From: Balneola sp.
GTDB taxonomy: Bacteria > Bacteroidota > Rhodothermia > Balneolales > Balneolaceae
NCBI GenBank assembly: GCA_017643645.1
Contig: JAEPNB010000011.1
Coordinates: forward strand, 62,001 to 126,000
Direction: 5' to 3'
Length of the DNA stretch: 64,000 nt
Below are positions 17,771 to 26,865 of the stretch, in pieces. A program made the position numbers and the translations under genes. Position 1 is the first letter of the stretch. Each line of letters starts with the position of its first letter. A model generated the notes under the pieces. It saw only the letters and a list, made by a program, of their open reading frames with translations. It was not told the origin of the DNA and ran no database searches.

Positions 17771-17810
17771 ATATCTTCCTCTTCATTTACTCATGGACCT
17801 AGGACAACAT

Positions 17811-18044
17811 TTATTTATCGAATTCCTTTGGAATTTCATGTTTGAAGTATTCGATACTTTCTTCAATTAGTTTTAAAGGCAGGGATTCCTCAAAAAGAGT
17901 GACATTAAAGTTTTCATTTTCATCATCTCTGAATATCTCAATCAATATTTTTTCCTTTGACCATACTTCAATTCCCATTCCATCTCTTCCATTGACATCA
18001 CTTACAGAAACAACTTGAAAATCCTTAAGAACATTAGCTCCCAT
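17811..18044 (-). CDS. Small conserved-looking protein, function unknown
   Basis: 77 aa, acidic, no signal peptide or membrane segment. The sequence (LKDFQVVSVSDVNGRDGMGI ... ILIEIFRDDE ... ESLPLKLIEESIEYF) reads as three or four beta strands and a C-terminal helix, and coding quality is normal. It starts with ATG and lies between ctaB and the RDD gene on the minus strand. I do not recognise a family with confidence. Confidence 0.65.
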   Translation of the reverse strand: MGANVLKDFQVVSVSDVNGRDGMGIEVWSKEKILIEIFRDDENENFNVTLFEESLPLKLIEESIEYFKHEIPKEFDK

Positions 18045-18082
18045 AATGACTTTCCTATCTAGTAAATCTCATCTAATATTTA

Positions 18083-18832
18083 TTAAGAACCATGCAGGTG
18101 ATTGTAGTCTGCTATAATTTTTCGCAGAAAATCATCTGCTTTAAGGTCAGCTTTTTGAATCCCTAATTTGGTTTGGATAATATTTGCAGTTCGTTGTACC
18201 ATTACAAACCAAGTGTTGTATTCATAATCTTTTTTGGAACCCAATACTTCTCTTATTGTCGTAATATCTTCATCTGATAAAGTTAATACCTGATCAAAAG
18301 TAACTTCATAATCTTCTTCTATCTCAGAGTAGATGGTATCGCTCAGTTTTACTTTCTTTCTGGTCTTTATAACACAAGTTTTAGCAGCAATATCTCCAAG
18401 TCTCTGACCTTTTCCATTAATTAAAACTGTAATAAATGCTAACATCCCGTTTGTAAGCGATACTTCCAGTATTCTTAGCATCCATCTTATTAAATAGTTT
18501 CCGAAAGATGGGCTGCTTCCATCCAGCATCACTACTTGTAATCCCATCACCCACTTTCCAAAAGATTTTCCATTCCATACAACCTCAAAAATCAGATGGT
18601 AAAAGAATACCGGAATGGCCAGAACAGCAATCAATATCCATTCCTGACTACCCCAAAGTTCCGATGTTCCCTGAAAGGAAGAACTAACATAACCAAATGC
18701 CATAAACGCGATAAAGTAATATGCTATAATTACAAAGCCGTCTATAAAATGAGCTATGATCCTGTCGCCAACTTCTGCAGGTTTGTAATTTAACTGTACA
18801 TGTTGAGAGGTTTCAATTCCAACTTTACTCAT
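18083..18832 (-). CDS. RDD-family membrane protein
   Basis: 249 aa. The RDD signature is present: YKPAEVGDRIIAHFIDG with Arg and Asp, then VWNGKSFGKWVMGLQVV and IRWMLRILEV ... QRLGDIAAKTCVI. Three to four membrane helices are followed by a soluble C-terminal tail of about 90 residues (SDEDITTIREVLGSKKDYEY). RDD proteins are of poorly known, transport-like function, and are often encoded next to SpoIIM, DUF58 and MoxR genes, as here. It is divergent from the SpoIIM gene with 91 bp between starts, probably a shared promoter region. Confidence 0.9.
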   Translation of the reverse strand: MSKVGIETSQHVQLNYKPAEVGDRIIAHFIDGFVIIAYYFIAFMAFGYVSSSFQGTSELWGSQEWILIAVLAIPVFFYHLIFEVVWNGKSFGKWVMGLQVVMLDGSSPSFGNYLIRWMLRILEVSLTNGMLAFITVLINGKGQRLGDIAAKTCVIKTRKKVKLSDTIYSEIEEDYEVTFDQVLTLSDEDITTIREVLGSKKDYEYNTWFVMVQRTANIIQTKLGIQKADLKADDFLRKIIADYNHLHGS

Positions 18833-18923
18833 TAAAATTCGTAGTTAATTGTTTATAAAAAGATAGTATTTTAGCGAAGATACACGATTTCAACACACCA
18901 TAGAAATATCCCAAAAAACTTTT

Positions 18924-19892
18924 ATGCGCGAAGTTACTTTCCTGAGAAAAAATGCTGAAAAATGGAAGAACTTCGAGGAGTTGCTTAATAAAAATACCAA
19001 GAGTTCTTCCGATCAGTTAGCTGATCTGTATATAGAGCTGAACAACGATCTTGCATTTGCTCAAAGTCTCTATCCGAATAGCAAAACGGCTCTTTATCTA
19101 AATGACCTTTCTATTCAGGCTCATAACAAGATCTATAAGAATAAAAAGGAAAAATCCGGAAGGGTAATTACCTTCTGGACCCGGGAAATACCTGAGTTGT
19201 TTTCCTATAAACTTAAAGAGCTTAGCATAGCCTTTGGGGTTTTTATTTTTTTCTGTGCTGTTGGAGTAATTTCACAAATGAATGACCCTTCTTTTGCTCG
19301 ATTGATTCTTGGCGACGGTTACGTAAATCTTACAATGACAAACATTGAGAATCAGGATCCTCTTGCTATTTATAAGATGCAGAGTCAACTCAATATGTTT
19401 TTTAAAATCACTTTTAACAACATCAGGGTTTCATTTATAGTTTTTGCCTTTGGCATATTTACTGCTTTGGGAACAGCCTATCATTTGCTGAAAAACGGCG
19501 TGATGGTAGGAACATTTATTACTTTTTTCAGCAGTTATGATCTTCTTTCTGAATCCATGCTTATTATTTTCATACATGGAGCACTGGAGCTTAGTGCAAT
19601 AGCTATTGCAGGAGCTGCGGGTTTTGTTCTTGGAAACAGCTTTGTGTTTCCGGGAACTTATAAAAGAAGCACTGCTTTTATAAAAGGCGCTAAAGAAGGG
19701 ATAAAAATGCTCGTCAGCCTGACGCCTATATTTATAATGGCAGGCTTTTTGGAAAGTTTTGTTACCCGGTATACCGAAATGCCTTTAGCTTTAAGCTTGT
19801 TTATTATCCTTACATCATTCACCTTTATTATTGGTTACTACTTTTACTTACCGATTCGTATTTATTTAAAAAGGAAAAAACTACATGAGTAA
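18924..19892 (+). CDS. SpoIIM/DUF95-family membrane protein
   Basis: 322 aa. A soluble helical N-terminus (MREVTFLRKNAEKWKNFEEL) is followed by about six membrane helices; the family core FFKITFNNIRVSFIVFAFGI, TAYHLLKNGVMVGTF and FIHGALELSAIAIAGAAG is clear. Stage II sporulation M homologs in non-spore-formers are unassigned membrane proteins of this gene neighbourhood. First gene of a six-gene plus-strand operon; its end overlaps the next gene by 8 bp. Confidence 0.9.
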   Translation: MREVTFLRKNAEKWKNFEELLNKNTKSSSDQLADLYIELNNDLAFAQSLYPNSKTALYLNDLSIQAHNKIYKNKKEKSGRVITFWTREIPELFSYKLKELSIAFGVFIFFCAVGVISQMNDPSFARLILGDGYVNLTMTNIENQDPLAIYKMQSQLNMFFKITFNNIRVSFIVFAFGIFTALGTAYHLLKNGVMVGTFITFFSSYDLLSESMLIIFIHGALELSAIAIAGAAGFVLGNSFVFPGTYKRSTAFIKGAKEGIKMLVSLTPIFIMAGFLESFVTRYTEMPLALSLFIILTSFTFIIGYYFYLPIRIYLKRKKLHE

Positions 19893-20724
19893 TTTCACTT
19901 TCAAAAAACCCAGAGACCTCGGCGGAATCTTATCAGATACTTTTCTGTATATAAGGCAGAATTATATTTCCTTAGGCAAACCCATACTATATTTCGTGGT
20001 CCCGCTCTATGTGATTCAGGCTTTTATTCTTCAGGAATATTCATCCGGACTATTTAATTCCATCTCTGAAATCGGAACTACTTCCGCCTCTTTCAACAGT
20101 TTATTCGGTTGGGAGTATTTTTTAAACCTGCTGCTTTCCATGGTTGCTGTTTCGGCATTGTCTGTAATTACATTAAAGCATTTTCGGTTAACTTCTTCAG
20201 GAAAAGAAAATGATCTGGAACACATAACTTCAGAAATCTTACCTTTGATATTATGGATGGGAATTCTGTTTATCGTAATCTATCTGAGTATTACTATTGG
20301 TTTTTTTCTGTTTATAATTCCCGGAATTTATATAGCTATTAAGCTGAGTTTTACCCCTGCAATATTCATGCTTGAGGAAAAGGATATTTTTGATTCAATG
20401 AAACGATCCTGGGAAATTTCAAAAGGCTTTTGGTGGATCACTTTTGCCCTGTTAATCGTGATTTATTTCATGATCTATTTTGCAAGTCTGGCCGTTGGGC
20501 TACCAATTGGTTTGATATATGCCTTCGCTTTTGATGGAGGATTAGTGGAATCAAGCTCAGGAGTTTTCTCAACCATTATCTCCATACTCACAGCATTAGG
20601 TTCTGTGATAACCACCGGATTTTATGCAGCCATGCACATCGCCTTTGCACTTCACTTTTATAACATAGATGAAAGAAAAGAAGGCGGAAATTTACGATCC
20701 AGAATTGAAGGTTTATCTGATTAA
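19885..20724 (+). CDS. Multi-spanning membrane protein of the MoxR/SpoIIM cluster
   Basis: 279 aa, about six membrane helices with a cytoplasmic N-terminus (MSNFTFKKPRDLGGILSDTF). The pattern LFIIPGIYIAIKLSFTPAI, then SMKRSWEISKGFWW, is typical of the membrane proteins related to glycerophosphodiesterase membrane domains (YesL/DUF975-like). No catalytic motif is present. It is translationally coupled to both neighbours and probably belongs to the same envelope complex. Confidence 0.75.
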   Translation: MSNFTFKKPRDLGGILSDTFLYIRQNYISLGKPILYFVVPLYVIQAFILQEYSSGLFNSISEIGTTSASFNSLFGWEYFLNLLLSMVAVSALSVITLKHFRLTSSGKENDLEHITSEILPLILWMGILFIVIYLSITIGFFLFIIPGIYIAIKLSFTPAIFMLEEKDIFDSMKRSWEISKGFWWITFALLIVIYFMIYFASLAVGLPIGLIYAFAFDGGLVESSSGVFSTIISILTALGSVITTGFYAAMHIAFALHFYNIDERKEGGNLRSRIEGLSD

Positions 20725-21460
20725 AACTACGGCATCTAAATATAGATTTATTTCTGTTCTGTGCTTCTTGTTCATTGTTATTTTGAGCACTAGGCAGAGT
20801 TACGGACAATCGGAACCTCAGTCTGTGGTTTACGATTCTTCCGGTGTTGATATACGTTTAACTCACCCGGAAATCATTGAGAGCTATAACAACGATCCTG
20901 ATTTTATATATGGTGATGCACTTGAAAACCCAACATCTCTTTTCGACCGAATTCTAGCAGCATTAATCAGCATTTTTTTGGCGATACTTGGGAACCCTGT
21001 CGGTAATTTTATTTTCAGAGCAGTATTGATTATATCCATAGCTATTGTTGTTATTTTATTGCTGAATCAATTGCTGGAAGGAAATCTCACTTCAGTTTTT
21101 AAAGGAAAAAATGCAGATAAACCTATTTCATTTCAGATATCCGAAGAAGACATTGAAGAATTGAATCTTGAGGAACTTAAAGAAAAAGCTCTGAGAAACT
21201 CTGATTTTCATGCGGCAACACGTTATGTGTATCTGATGACATTGAAGCTGTTGAACCAAAAGGAACTCATCCACTGGAAGATCGAAAAAACCAATCTCGA
21301 TTATGAAAGAGAGCTAGGGGCTCATCCTGTCAATCCACTGTTCAGTAAGCTCACTACTTTTTATGAATTTGTTGAATATGGTGACTTCGAAATCGACCGG
21401 TCGGGATATTCCAAAGTGGACAGCCTTTTTTCTAAACTCAGGGAGCAACTGTCTTCATGA
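20669..21460 (+). CDS. DUF4129-type membrane protein
   Basis: 263 aa. It overlaps the previous gene by 56 bp; no later Met gives a sensible start, so the overlap seems real. An internal signal-like helix (FISVLCFLFIVILSTRQSYG) is followed by an extracytoplasmic stretch, a membrane helix about 110-135, and a C-terminal cytoplasmic domain with the DUF4129 pattern (DFHAATRYVYLMTLKLLNQK, TNLDYERELG, LTTFYEFVEYGDFEID). DUF4129 domains are linked to transglutaminase/DUF58/MoxR loci. Function unknown. Confidence 0.75.
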   Translation: MKEKKAEIYDPELKVYLIKTTASKYRFISVLCFLFIVILSTRQSYGQSEPQSVVYDSSGVDIRLTHPEIIESYNNDPDFIYGDALENPTSLFDRILAALISIFLAILGNPVGNFIFRAVLIISIAIVVILLLNQLLEGNLTSVFKGKNADKPISFQISEEDIEELNLEELKEKALRNSDFHAATRYVYLMTLKLLNQKELIHWKIEKTNLDYERELGAHPVNPLFSKLTTFYEFVEYGDFEIDRSGYSKVDSLFSKLREQLSS

Positions 21461-22659
21461 ACAAGAAAGAAAAAAAGTACCTGTTTACTTTAGGCTTTTT
21501 AACTTTAATTGCCATAATGTATCAGTTGATACAACCTACACCCGTGGACTGGTCCGAAAGTTATTCATCAACCGATAAAAAGCCTTTTGGGGCTTACATA
21601 CTCAGAGAACAACTGCCTGTTCTTTTCCCTTACAGTGAGATTAGTGAAAACCAACTTCCAATTTTTGAAGCACCATTAAACTATGATGAAAAAAACTGGA
21701 TCTTCATCAACTCCGAATTTAGTCTGGATCAATTTGAAACGCAGATATTAATGGATGAAGTAAATTATGGAAGTCATGTTTTCATATCTGCATGGAAAAT
21801 GGAAACTAGTTTTGCTGATTCCCTGGGATTTGAGCTTAACCAACAATTTCCTTTTATAAATTCTTCTGCAAACTCGCTCGATTCTCTTCTTAAAAAACCA
21901 CTTAATTTTGTAAATCCTGAACTAGAAGACCCGGGCGGTTGGGACTTCCCAATTGCCCTTAATGAAGTCTATTTCTCTGAGTTTGACACTTCACGAACGG
22001 TTATTCTTGGTTCTGATAATCGTGATAATATCAATTTTATAAAAATAGAGCATGGTGATGGTGCTTTCTTTTTACATACAAGTCCGTTTCTGTTTACCAA
22101 CTACTTCCTGAAGAATCCCGAAAAATATGATTATGCCTTTAAGGCACTTTCTTATCTGCCTGAAACTGATACCTATTGGGATGAATACTACAAAGTAGGC
22201 AAACTCGCTTATTCCTCTCCATTCAGGTTTATAGTCTCAAAACCCAATCTTAAACGAGCCTGGTTTTTGGCTTTGACAGGCTTGATACTGTATTTGTTAT
22301 TCAAGAGTAAACGAATGCAGAGAGCCATACCGGAGATAAAACCCCTTTCCAATACCAGTATAGAATTTGCCAAAACTATTGGGAATCTACATTTGAATAA
22401 AGGATCCCATAAAGATCTGTTTGAAAAAAAATATTCCTTCTTCTTAGACTATCTTCGAACAAATTTGAATATAGATACAAACGAACTGACTGAGCAAACT
22501 ATTGAAAAAGTATCTCAACGATCCGGAATACCGGAAGAACAAACCAAACAACTCTTCCATAGAGTTGAACTATTTTCAACCAAAGAAGCTGTAACCGATA
22601 AAGAGCTCCAATCCATAACCGAGCAAATCGATAATTTTTATAAAAATTCGCAACGATGA
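21457..22659 (+). CDS. DUF4350-domain membrane protein
   Basis: 400 aa. A membrane helix at the N-terminus (YLFTLGFLTLIAIMYQLI), an extracytoplasmic DUF4350/GATase-like domain about 35-250 (SSTDKKPFGAYILREQLPVL, VFISAWKMETSF, GDGAFFLHTSPFLFTNYFL), a second helix about 268-285, and a cytoplasmic helical tail. It overlaps genes on both sides by 4 bp (ATGA). DUF4350 proteins are partners of MoxR/DUF58 systems; no enzymatic residues can be assigned. Confidence 0.78.
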   Translation: MNKKEKKYLFTLGFLTLIAIMYQLIQPTPVDWSESYSSTDKKPFGAYILREQLPVLFPYSEISENQLPIFEAPLNYDEKNWIFINSEFSLDQFETQILMDEVNYGSHVFISAWKMETSFADSLGFELNQQFPFINSSANSLDSLLKKPLNFVNPELEDPGGWDFPIALNEVYFSEFDTSRTVILGSDNRDNINFIKIEHGDGAFFLHTSPFLFTNYFLKNPEKYDYAFKALSYLPETDTYWDEYYKVGKLAYSSPFRFIVSKPNLKRAWFLALTGLILYLLFKSKRMQRAIPEIKPLSNTSIEFAKTIGNLHLNKGSHKDLFEKKYSFFLDYLRTNLNIDTNELTEQTIEKVSQRSGIPEEQTKQLFHRVELFSTKEAVTDKELQSITEQIDNFYKNSQR

Positions 22660-23693
22660 GTGAAGAAATAACAAACAATGAAAACCCCGAAGCTGAAAAC
22701 GAAGAAGCTTCTTCTAACTCTGAAGTTCCATTTGAAAGTCGTTTAGACCTGACTGAACTTCAAAATATGATCTCTAATATCCGCACAGAGATCAAAAAAA
22801 TTATCGTTGGTCAGGATAATATGATCGATCTCATGATCTGTGCTTTATTAGCTGACGGACATATTCTGGTGGAAGGTGTTCCCGGAGTAGCTAAAACATT
22901 AACGGCTCGTTTATTTGCAAAAACACTTGATACCGGTTTCTCAAGAATTCAGTTTACGCCTGATCTGATGCCTGCCGATATTACCGGAACAAGCGTATTC
23001 AATACAAAGACCACGGATTTTGAATTTAAAAAAGGTCCAATTTTTTCTAATCTGGTTTTAATTGATGAGATAAACCGATCGCCGGCAAAAACTCAATCCG
23101 CGCTGTTTGAAGTGATGCAGGAAAAGCAAATAACCGTTGATGGAAATACTTACAAAATGGAAGCGCCTTTCCTAGTTGTGGCTACTCAGAATCCGATCGA
23201 ACATGAAGGAACCTACCGACTTCCTGAGGCACAAATGGACCGTTTTCTGTTTAAGATTGATGTGGGATATCCCAGTATTGAAGAAGAAGTTCAAATACTT
23301 CAAGGAAGCTATAATCGAAAACTGGCTTCAGAAATTGAACAGCTTAATGCGGTTGTAAATGCTGCAGAGCTAAATGCTCAAAGAAAAGTTATTTCAGAGA
23401 TCCACGTCGAAAAAGAATTGATGGAATATATTGCTAAGATCGTTCATCAAACCAGAAACTCCAGTTCCATCTATATTGGAGCATCTCCAAGAGCATCTGT
23501 GTTTATTTTAAAAGCCGCTCAGGCTTGGGCCGCTATGAGAGGTCGAGATTTTATCACTCCTGAAGATGTTAAACAAGTCATAGTACCTACACTTCGGCAC
23601 AGAATTACACTTACTCCTGAAAAGGAAATGGAGGGCATAATTCCTGATCAGATCATTAAACAACTTGCAGATAAAGTTGAGGTTCCCAGATAG
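22656..23693 (+). CDS. MoxR-family AAA+ ATPase
   Basis: 345 aa. Walker A EGVPGVAKT at about 75-83, Walker B VLIDEINRSPAKTQ, sensor 1 VVATQNPIEHEGTYRLPEAQ and the C-terminal lid ASPRASVFILKAAQAWAAM. The acidic, disordered N-terminal 20 residues are unusual. MoxR ATPases act as chaperones that work with VWA or DUF58 partners to mature or remodel protein complexes. It overlaps the upstream gene by 4 bp and shares a base of its stop with the DUF58 start. Confidence 0.95.
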   Translation: MSEEITNNENPEAENEEASSNSEVPFESRLDLTELQNMISNIRTEIKKIIVGQDNMIDLMICALLADGHILVEGVPGVAKTLTARLFAKTLDTGFSRIQFTPDLMPADITGTSVFNTKTTDFEFKKGPIFSNLVLIDEINRSPAKTQSALFEVMQEKQITVDGNTYKMEAPFLVVATQNPIEHEGTYRLPEAQMDRFLFKIDVGYPSIEEEVQILQGSYNRKLASEIEQLNAVVNAAELNAQRKVISEIHVEKELMEYIAKIVHQTRNSSSIYIGASPRASVFILKAAQAWAAMRGRDFITPEDVKQVIVPTLRHRITLTPEKEMEGIIPDQIIKQLADKVEVPR

Positions 23694-25021
23694 TGAAATT
23701 CATTAAAAGCTTATTTTTTAATAATAGGTTTTTTCTGTCCATAGCTTTGGTTAGTTCCAGCTATGTGTTAGGCTATTTCTATAGTTCAATTCAGGCTATA
23801 GGTGATATTCTACTGATCATTCTGGGTGTTTCTTCCATTGCAGATTTATTGCTTTTGTATTCTAAAGATGGAATTAAAGCCGAACGCCTTCTGCCTAAAA
23901 AGCTGTCAAATGGTGATGATAATGAGATTTATATTACTTGCTCCAACCAATATAACTTTCCGGTTTCTCTGACTATAATTGATGAGATTCCCATTCAGTT
24001 TCAGGTAAGAGATTTTAAGATCAAGAGAACTCTCGATCCTAACGATTCCAAAAAACTCAGCTATCAATTAAGGCCCACTGAAAGAGGTGAATTCGAATTT
24101 GGAGCACTTAAGATATATGCAGAAACAAAGATCGGCTTATTTAGCAGACGTTTTGTTTTTTCTGAAAAAGCTACGTTGCCCGTATTCCCGTCTTTCAAGC
24201 AAATGAGAAAATTTGAGATGTATGCAATCTCAAATCGGCTGACTGATATCGGAGTAAAAAAGATCCGCAGACTTGGTCACACCATGGAGTTTGATCAAAT
24301 CAAAGAATATGTACGGGGCGATGATATCCGATCCTTAAACTGGAAAGCAACTGCACGAGCCAACTCTTTAATGATCAATCAATATCAGGACGAGCGATCC
24401 CAACAAGTTGTAAATGTGATCGATATGGGGCGGGTAATGAAGCTCCCTTTTGATGGCTTAAGTTTGCTTGAATATGCCATAAATACAAGCCTGGTGATTT
24501 CAAATATTACCCTGATCAAAGAAGATAAAGCCGGCTTAATCACCTTTTCCAATAACAGATCAGTAGTTGTAAAACCTGAGAAGAAAAGAACTCACATCCG
24601 TAAAATTCAGGAAGCTCTTTATAATCTGAAAACAAATTTTCTGGAATCTGATTTTCAGAGAATGTTGGTAAGCCTGCGAACGCATCTTAATCAAAGAAGC
24701 TTGATCCTTCTGTACACCAATTTTGAAACCTATTCAGGGATGGAACGACAACTCCCCTATTTACAACGATTAGCTGCGGATCATTTATTAGTTGTAGTGT
24801 TTTTTGAAAATACAGAAATGACATCTTTGATAGAGCAAGACTCAAAAACCATCGAAGATATCTACACTAAAACCATCGCAGAGAAATTCAGTTTAGAAAA
24901 ACGTCAGATCGTGAAAGCGTTGAACCAGCGGGGCATTCACACTATCCTCACTCCTCCCAAAGAGTTATCTGTAAACGCCATCAATAAATATCTGGAATTG
25001 AAATCCAGAGGGTTGATTTAG
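23693..25021 (+). CDS. DUF58 (VWA-like) protein
   Basis: 442 aa from a GTG at 23693 embedded in the MoxR stop (TAGTG). Two N-terminal membrane helices, a beta-rich domain, then the DUF58 signature GDDIRSLNWKATAR and a VWA-like fold with a degenerate MIDAS (VNVIDMGRVM instead of DxSxS). DUF58 proteins are the usual partners of MoxR. The last 87 bp of the gene are repeated at 27051-27137, see the repeat entries. Otherwise of normal length and complete. Confidence 0.93.
   Translation: MKFIKSLFFNNRFFLSIALVSSSYVLGYFYSSIQAIGDILLIILGVSSIADLLLLYSKDGIKAERLLPKKLSNGDDNEIYITCSNQYNFPVSLTIIDEIPIQFQVRDFKIKRTLDPNDSKKLSYQLRPTERGEFEFGALKIYAETKIGLFSRRFVFSEKATLPVFPSFKQMRKFEMYAISNRLTDIGVKKIRRLGHTMEFDQIKEYVRGDDIRSLNWKATARANSLMINQYQDERSQQVVNVIDMGRVMKLPFDGLSLLEYAINTSLVISNITLIKEDKAGLITFSNNRSVVVKPEKKRTHIRKIQEALYNLKTNFLESDFQRMLVSLRTHLNQRSLILLYTNFETYSGMERQLPYLQRLAADHLLVVVFFENTEMTSLIEQDSKTIEDIYTKTIAEKFSLEKRQIVKALNQRGIHTILTPPKELSVNAINKYLELKSRGLI
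24935..25021 (+). repeat. DUF58 3' end, repeat copy 1
   Basis: 87 bp at the end of the DUF58 gene (from ATTCACACTATCCTCACTCC to the TAG stop) match 27051-27137 with about six differences. The two copies are direct repeats flanking the genes at 25025-26865. Confidence 0.9.
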
Positions 25022-25024
25022 AGG

Positions 25025-26083
25025 TCAGTCTTTCTTCCTTAAGTTCTTGATGTCTTTGATATCTTCTTCAGCCGATTCAATATTCTTTTTTATCGAGTTC
25101 TCCTCTTGCTGTACTCTGTTTTCTGCATCTTTTATATCTGACTTAATTGCTTCCTCTTTTTTCTCAACCTTTTCAAAAGTAGATTTTATTTTCGAAGCCG
25201 GCATATCAATAAACCGTGTTTGTAACTTCTTTTCTATAGACTCCAGCTCTTCTTTTACTTCTGCAGTAATAACTGATTTATAGATGATGTAAACCACAAT
25301 TGAATATCCGATTGGCATTATGAATAATGAAAAGAATACCATCGTACCAAAAATTGATAATTTTCTCAGAATCTCCTTTCCGCCACTATGTAAGAGAATC
25401 CTTATCTGAGAATAATCACCTTTTATGGTTGCAGCTGACTTTTTCAAATCATAAGAAATATCTTCCTTCAGTTTTTTAAAAAGCCTTATCCCCTTTTTAC
25501 CATTATCAATTTCTGTCATATTATTTTCATGCTCCTGCATAAGCTGAGCTCTTTCACTCTGCAAGCTATCTACTGAGGCATTTAATTCCGTCAGGTATTT
25601 TTCTCCGTAATCGATTGTAGTTGGCTTTGAAAGCTGATGCATGCTCACAGAAAAAAGTTGAAGCCCCGGACATACAGCCAATACAACTATGAATAATTTT
25701 TTTGGTAAAGATTTCAATTTTGGCAAAAACGTCAATCCAAACAAGAGTATAACTAACCCTTTTACAAACCATGTCTTGCTCACTTCAAGGAGCATAAGCT
25801 GAGTAAGCGAAATTACATTGGCAATTAACAGGTAATGCTCTGCTTTACCCAATGATTCATTGAACGTTTGATTGTGTTCTTTTAAAAAAGGGACGAAATC
25901 ACTGATTCCTGAAACGAGTAATTTTAACTCTGTGAGCAATCCGAGAAACCCAAGATTTTTCTCTGCAATCCCTTTAACATATTTAACGGAAGATTCTTCC
26001 AGTACTCCTGAAATTGCAATCATAACCAATAAACCGCTAAGCACAGAAAATACAAGGTTTTTATTTTGTATAGATATCTTCAT
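25025..26083 (-). CDS. Membrane protein with cytoplasmic coiled coils, unknown
   Basis: 352 aa. Four hydrophobic helices in the first 150 residues (LVFSVLSGLLVMIAISGVL; YLLIANVISLTQLMLLEV; WFVKGLVILLFGLTFLP; LFIVVLAVCPGLQLFSV), a coiled coil about 165-215, a longer hydrophobic pair about 240-270, and a second charged coiled coil to the C-terminus (KKEEAIKSDIKDAENRVQQE). I know no family for it. It lies directly downstream of the GH25 lysozyme gene on the same strand (shared base at 26083), so a joint role at the cell wall is plausible. Both genes sit between two copies of the DUF58 tail and look inserted. Confidence 0.7.
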   Translation of the reverse strand: MKISIQNKNLVFSVLSGLLVMIAISGVLEESSVKYVKGIAEKNLGFLGLLTELKLLVSGISDFVPFLKEHNQTFNESLGKAEHYLLIANVISLTQLMLLEVSKTWFVKGLVILLFGLTFLPKLKSLPKKLFIVVLAVCPGLQLFSVSMHQLSKPTTIDYGEKYLTELNASVDSLQSERAQLMQEHENNMTEIDNGKKGIRLFKKLKEDISYDLKKSAATIKGDYSQIRILLHSGGKEILRKLSIFGTMVFFSLFIMPIGYSIVVYIIYKSVITAEVKEELESIEKKLQTRFIDMPASKIKSTFEKVEKKEEAIKSDIKDAENRVQQEENSIKKNIESAEEDIKDIKNLRKKD

Positions 26084-26865
26084 CAGCGAACCAATTCATT
26101 AAGTTTTCCATGGTAAAGATCGAAATCAGTTGTTACCGAACGCTCATGATAGTTTGAGCTTTTTTGCCAAATCAAATAACCACTCTCTTTCCAAACATTA
26201 GGGATATCAGGATTTCCTTCTGTGTAATCGGCTAGCCATAGTCTGTATTCACCGAAAGCGGAATTTGTCAAATATTGGTTGGCAAAAGAAGTATTTGAAT
26301 AAATAATAGGTTTGCGCTTTAAAGAAGCTTCTATTGTTGTGAGGAAAGTTTGTAAATCAGTGTGCATTTTTTGGGCATCAATCGAACTGCTTAAACTTCC
26401 TTCTTCTACATCTACGACCGGTGCAATATCAGAAAAATCAATGTCACTAATCTGTTTAGCGAAATGATTTGCTTGCGTAACCGGGTCTGTATCAAATTTA
26501 TAAAAATGATAAGCTCCTCTTATAAATCCTTTACTTTTTATGACTTTCCAGTTGGAATGAAAATCGGGATCAACATAACTGCTACCTTCAGTTGCCTTAC
26601 AAATAATGAAGTGTAAGCTATCTCTGGAACTCATCAGATCTACCACATTGCCTTGATAGTGTGAAACATCTATTCCATAATATTCTTGGTGTTCCCAATC
26701 ATCATATTTCTGAAGAACAGACTTGGCTTCATTTAAAAGCACAGTTTCAACCTCTGAACCCAGATCCATAAGTGATGATTTCTCTGTTTTTTTTACATCA
26801 GAACCGGTACATGAACCCAAATAAAAAATACAAAAAACTATCAGCAGCAAATGATAATTACTCAT
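26083..26865 (-). CDS. GH25 lysozyme lipoprotein
   Basis: 260 aa. Lipobox FYLGSC (Cys19) marks a lipoprotein. The catalytic domain starts YYGIDVSHYQGNVVDLM and contains FIICKATEGSSYVDPDF, FIRGAYHFYKF, PVVDVEEG (the catalytic Asp-Glu pair) and YRLWLADYTEG, the standard order of GH25 muramidases, which cleave the MurNAc-GlcNAc bond of peptidoglycan. About 210 residues, normal for the family. Possible roles are wall remodelling or attack on other bacteria; with a lipid anchor and an adjacent coiled-coil membrane gene, I favour remodelling. Confidence 0.9.
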   Translation of the reverse strand: MSNYHLLLIVFCIFYLGSCTGSDVKKTEKSSLMDLGSEVETVLLNEAKSVLQKYDDWEHQEYYGIDVSHYQGNVVDLMSSRDSLHFIICKATEGSSYVDPDFHSNWKVIKSKGFIRGAYHFYKFDTDPVTQANHFAKQISDIDFSDIAPVVDVEEGSLSSSIDAQKMHTDLQTFLTTIEASLKRKPIIYSNTSFANQYLTNSAFGEYRLWLADYTEGNPDIPNVWKESGYLIWQKSSNYHERSVTTDFDLYHGKLNELVR

